Assembly (NCBI RefSeq): GCF_041146395.1
Contig: NC_090999.1
Coordinates: forward strand, 69,321,001-69,385,000
Direction of reading: 5' to 3'
Source of the DNA: Eulemur rufifrons
Lineage: Eukaryota; Chordata; Mammalia; Primates; Lemuridae
Length of the DNA: 64,000 nt
Shown here: in pieces, positions 62,127-64,000 of the stretch
Numbering within the stretch: position 1 is the stretch's first letter
Layout of the letters: each line of letters opens with the position of its first letter
Notes under the pieces: model-generated
Told to the model about the DNA's origin: nothing
The model's input: only the letters and a program-made list of their open reading frames with translations
Database searches by the model: none
Program-made: the position numbers and the translations under genes

Positions 62127-62138
62127 CATATACTCTTT

Positions 62139-63485
62139 ATAGGCATTGGAATTAGTCCAAATTTTTGTAAATGGAAAAAAATAGTATTCACAGAAACACT
62201 TTGTTGTTCAGTATAGGGATTCAAATAAATGTTTCTTGTGTGCCAAGCATGTCTGCAAAAGGTAAAAGGAGGCCAATAATGTCTAAACAAAGTCTTTCAT
62301 ACTATTGCAATATTATTGGTATTACAGAAGTTGTAAATGGCAAGGTTCTATAGGATTGTTTAAAGTAATGAAGTTATTGTGTATGGAAATACACACTTTT
62401 CATCTACATGCAATCAATTGGCAAATGAAATTTAGGGGTCATGCTATTAACATAAATTTCTCTATGCATATACACATATATGTATACACACATTATATAT
62501 ATAGATCATCTCTAAGGAGATCAAAGCATATTTCAGACTTTTTGAATTAATTCTCTAAGCTGGTGCCATGATGACTTTCATCCTTATCATCCCTCTTACT
62601 GATAGGACAGCATTAGTCAATCAAGTGTAACTTTGGAAATGCAAAGAAAATCTACCTTTCTTTTCTCCTTCAGGGAACTCTTGATCCATATCTTTCCTAA
62701 AGAAGATGGCATAGGAGAAGCCTCCTCTAGTGTTTATGGCTTCTTTTAACCTATGATTCATTTGTGAACTGACATGTATCAACTTGGACAAACAACATCC
62801 AAGTTCATTTTTTTTTTAAAAATCTATTGGCCCAGCCACTTACCTCACTTTTTTGCTTTCTTTTTTCACCTGGGATTTCAGGTCAAAAATTGTTAAAGAA
62901 GAATGGACAATTCAAGATTTTAACCTATTAAGAATATTGCTGTAATTTATCCAAGTGTCTTTATACACGCCTTTCATTTTAGGCCTCGTTTTCATCCATT
63001 TGTCCATGGTTAAGCAACCAATTCTTTCTGGATAAAACTTACCTAGGTACACCCTCTTTCAAGGAAGGAATTCCTATAGCTTTGTTTCCCATCTACACTT
63101 TACATCTTTCTCTTGACAAATTTTTAAAATTTTTATCCAGTATTTTGACACTTAAACTCTCCCCTCTATCTTGTCTTTTCTCTTGATATTTCCTTGGGAT
63201 GATCAGCCTAATTTTTTATGCTTTTTCACATGTAGACTCTTACCAAGAAAAGCTTCAAACACTAGGTCACTCTCAGCCTCCTCATGGAGAAAAATTGAAC
63301 ACACTATGACTTACATTTTTATATCCTTACATTTTTGCTCATTTTTCTCATCAAGTAATATTGCTGTCTATTCCTGCCAGAAATAATCATAGTTTACCTT
63401 TAATTTGACATGCAATTTAATTTGTGCAGTTTTTGAGATCATTCCCACTAGAGTCAGAAGTGATCATTCCCCTCATTGTAGGAGA
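62139..63485. other. Single-copy sequence
   Basis: No gene or confident repeat is seen. There is a TATA-rich patch near 62460-62510. Confidence 0.5.
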
Positions 63486-63487
63486 TT

Positions 63488-63575
63488 TCATATTTATGGA
63501 GCACATGTTACAAGTCAATTATTTTCTTAAACACTTTATGTATACCATGTTATTTAACTTTCATTAAAACCCAGA
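63488..63575 (-). mobile_element. MIR fragment, antisense
   Basis: 'TATTTATGGAGCACATGTTA' followed by 'TTAAACACTTTATGTATACC' and 'GTTATTTAACTTTCATTAAA' matches the reverse complement of the MIR 3' half. Confidence 0.55.
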
Positions 63576-64000
63576 GTCAGTGGATCTCAATCCATTCAAA
63601 TCCAGTGCTCTCTTTTCATAATAATGATCACTGTACTATCCTGAAATTGAATTCACAGAGAAAGCAACATGCTTATGTACCTAATTTTTTCAAAAATCAA
63701 TATAATTTTCTTATTAGAAATACACTAATATATATTTTAATGTTTAAATGTTTAGGAATGACTACAATAGAAACCTGAATGAAATAGTCAGATTCATTCA
63801 CCTATTTATAATAATTAAGCTTTAATTTCAGAGAAGGAAAGATCAGAAACCATTCTGTACATGAACTATAGAAAAATCAATGAGAAGAGATATTATTAGA
63901 TACTAATACAAAAATAAGTATAAAATAGATATTCACAGACCAGGCAGATTAGTGTCGGATAAGAAAAAGAAAACTGAGAAACAATCTTAATTAAATTAAC
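63576..64000. other. AT-rich sequence to window end
   Basis: I see no gene or recognisable repeat. Confidence 0.5.

Overview
This window is AT-rich mammalian nuclear DNA with no recognisable protein-coding gene, RNA gene, CpG island or prokaryotic feature. It looks like intergenic or deep intronic sequence of a strepsirrhine primate, most likely a Malagasy lemur. The host call rests on two kinds of repeat. Two nearly intact Alu elements (45654-45999 and 51566-51913) carry the lemur-type linker (a 'TTATCTGGCCAACTAAA' block) and the lemur-type 3' arm (a 'GCTGACGCCACGGCAC'-like block). Several L1 3' ends carry the lemur-style terminal UTR ('CAGCATATTATGGGGGTAC' in antisense). Because no coding gene is present, the annotation is mainly an account of transposable elements, simple repeats and possible regulatory sequence.

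1-13 kb: an old L1 3' end; a retroviral LTR-like block with a triplicated 55-bp repeat (about 2.7-3.25 kb); ancient L1/HAL1 LINE remnants (3.8-6.1 kb); an L2 tail (6.2-6.5 kb); short lemur L1 3' ends (8.2 and 10.3 kb); and a degenerate antisense ERVL-type provirus fragment (about 9.5-12 kb) with a broken reverse-transcriptase box and an LTR edge, interrupted by one of the L1 ends.

13-30 kb: a MaLR-type LTR, an old L1M 3' end (16.4-17.6 kb), MIR pieces, (CA)n and (TG)n tracts, a 3.75-kb 5'-truncated antisense L1 with decayed ORF2 (21.6-25.3 kb), a 1-kb L2 fragment (25.9-27.0 kb), and a 0.95-kb sense L1 (28.8-29.8 kb).

30-46 kb: mostly single-copy sequence with an old Alu (32.5 kb), two LTRs (34.9 and 35.65 kb), an old L1M tail (38.1-38.6 kb), another L1 tail (41.45 kb), a second old Alu (43 kb), a 64-bp micro-insertion of an L1 tail with a 13-bp target-site duplication (44.4 kb), and the younger sense Alu with a perfect 14-bp target-site duplication (45.65 kb).

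46-64 kb: a long single-copy stretch with possible conserved regulatory sequence (46.5-47.1 kb), a younger antisense Alu (51.6 kb), MIRs, an unusual four-part L1 composite with one outer target-site duplication (57.7-59.7 kb), and two antisense L1 tails (61.5-62.1 kb), the second with a perfect 12-bp duplication.

No new biological system is supported here. The most informative items are the composite L1 insertion, the micro-L1, the ERVL fossil, the LTR-like block with internal tandem repeats, and two single-copy blocks dense in homeodomain or SOX-type motifs. Family names come from recognition by eye, so edges of old repeats are approximate.
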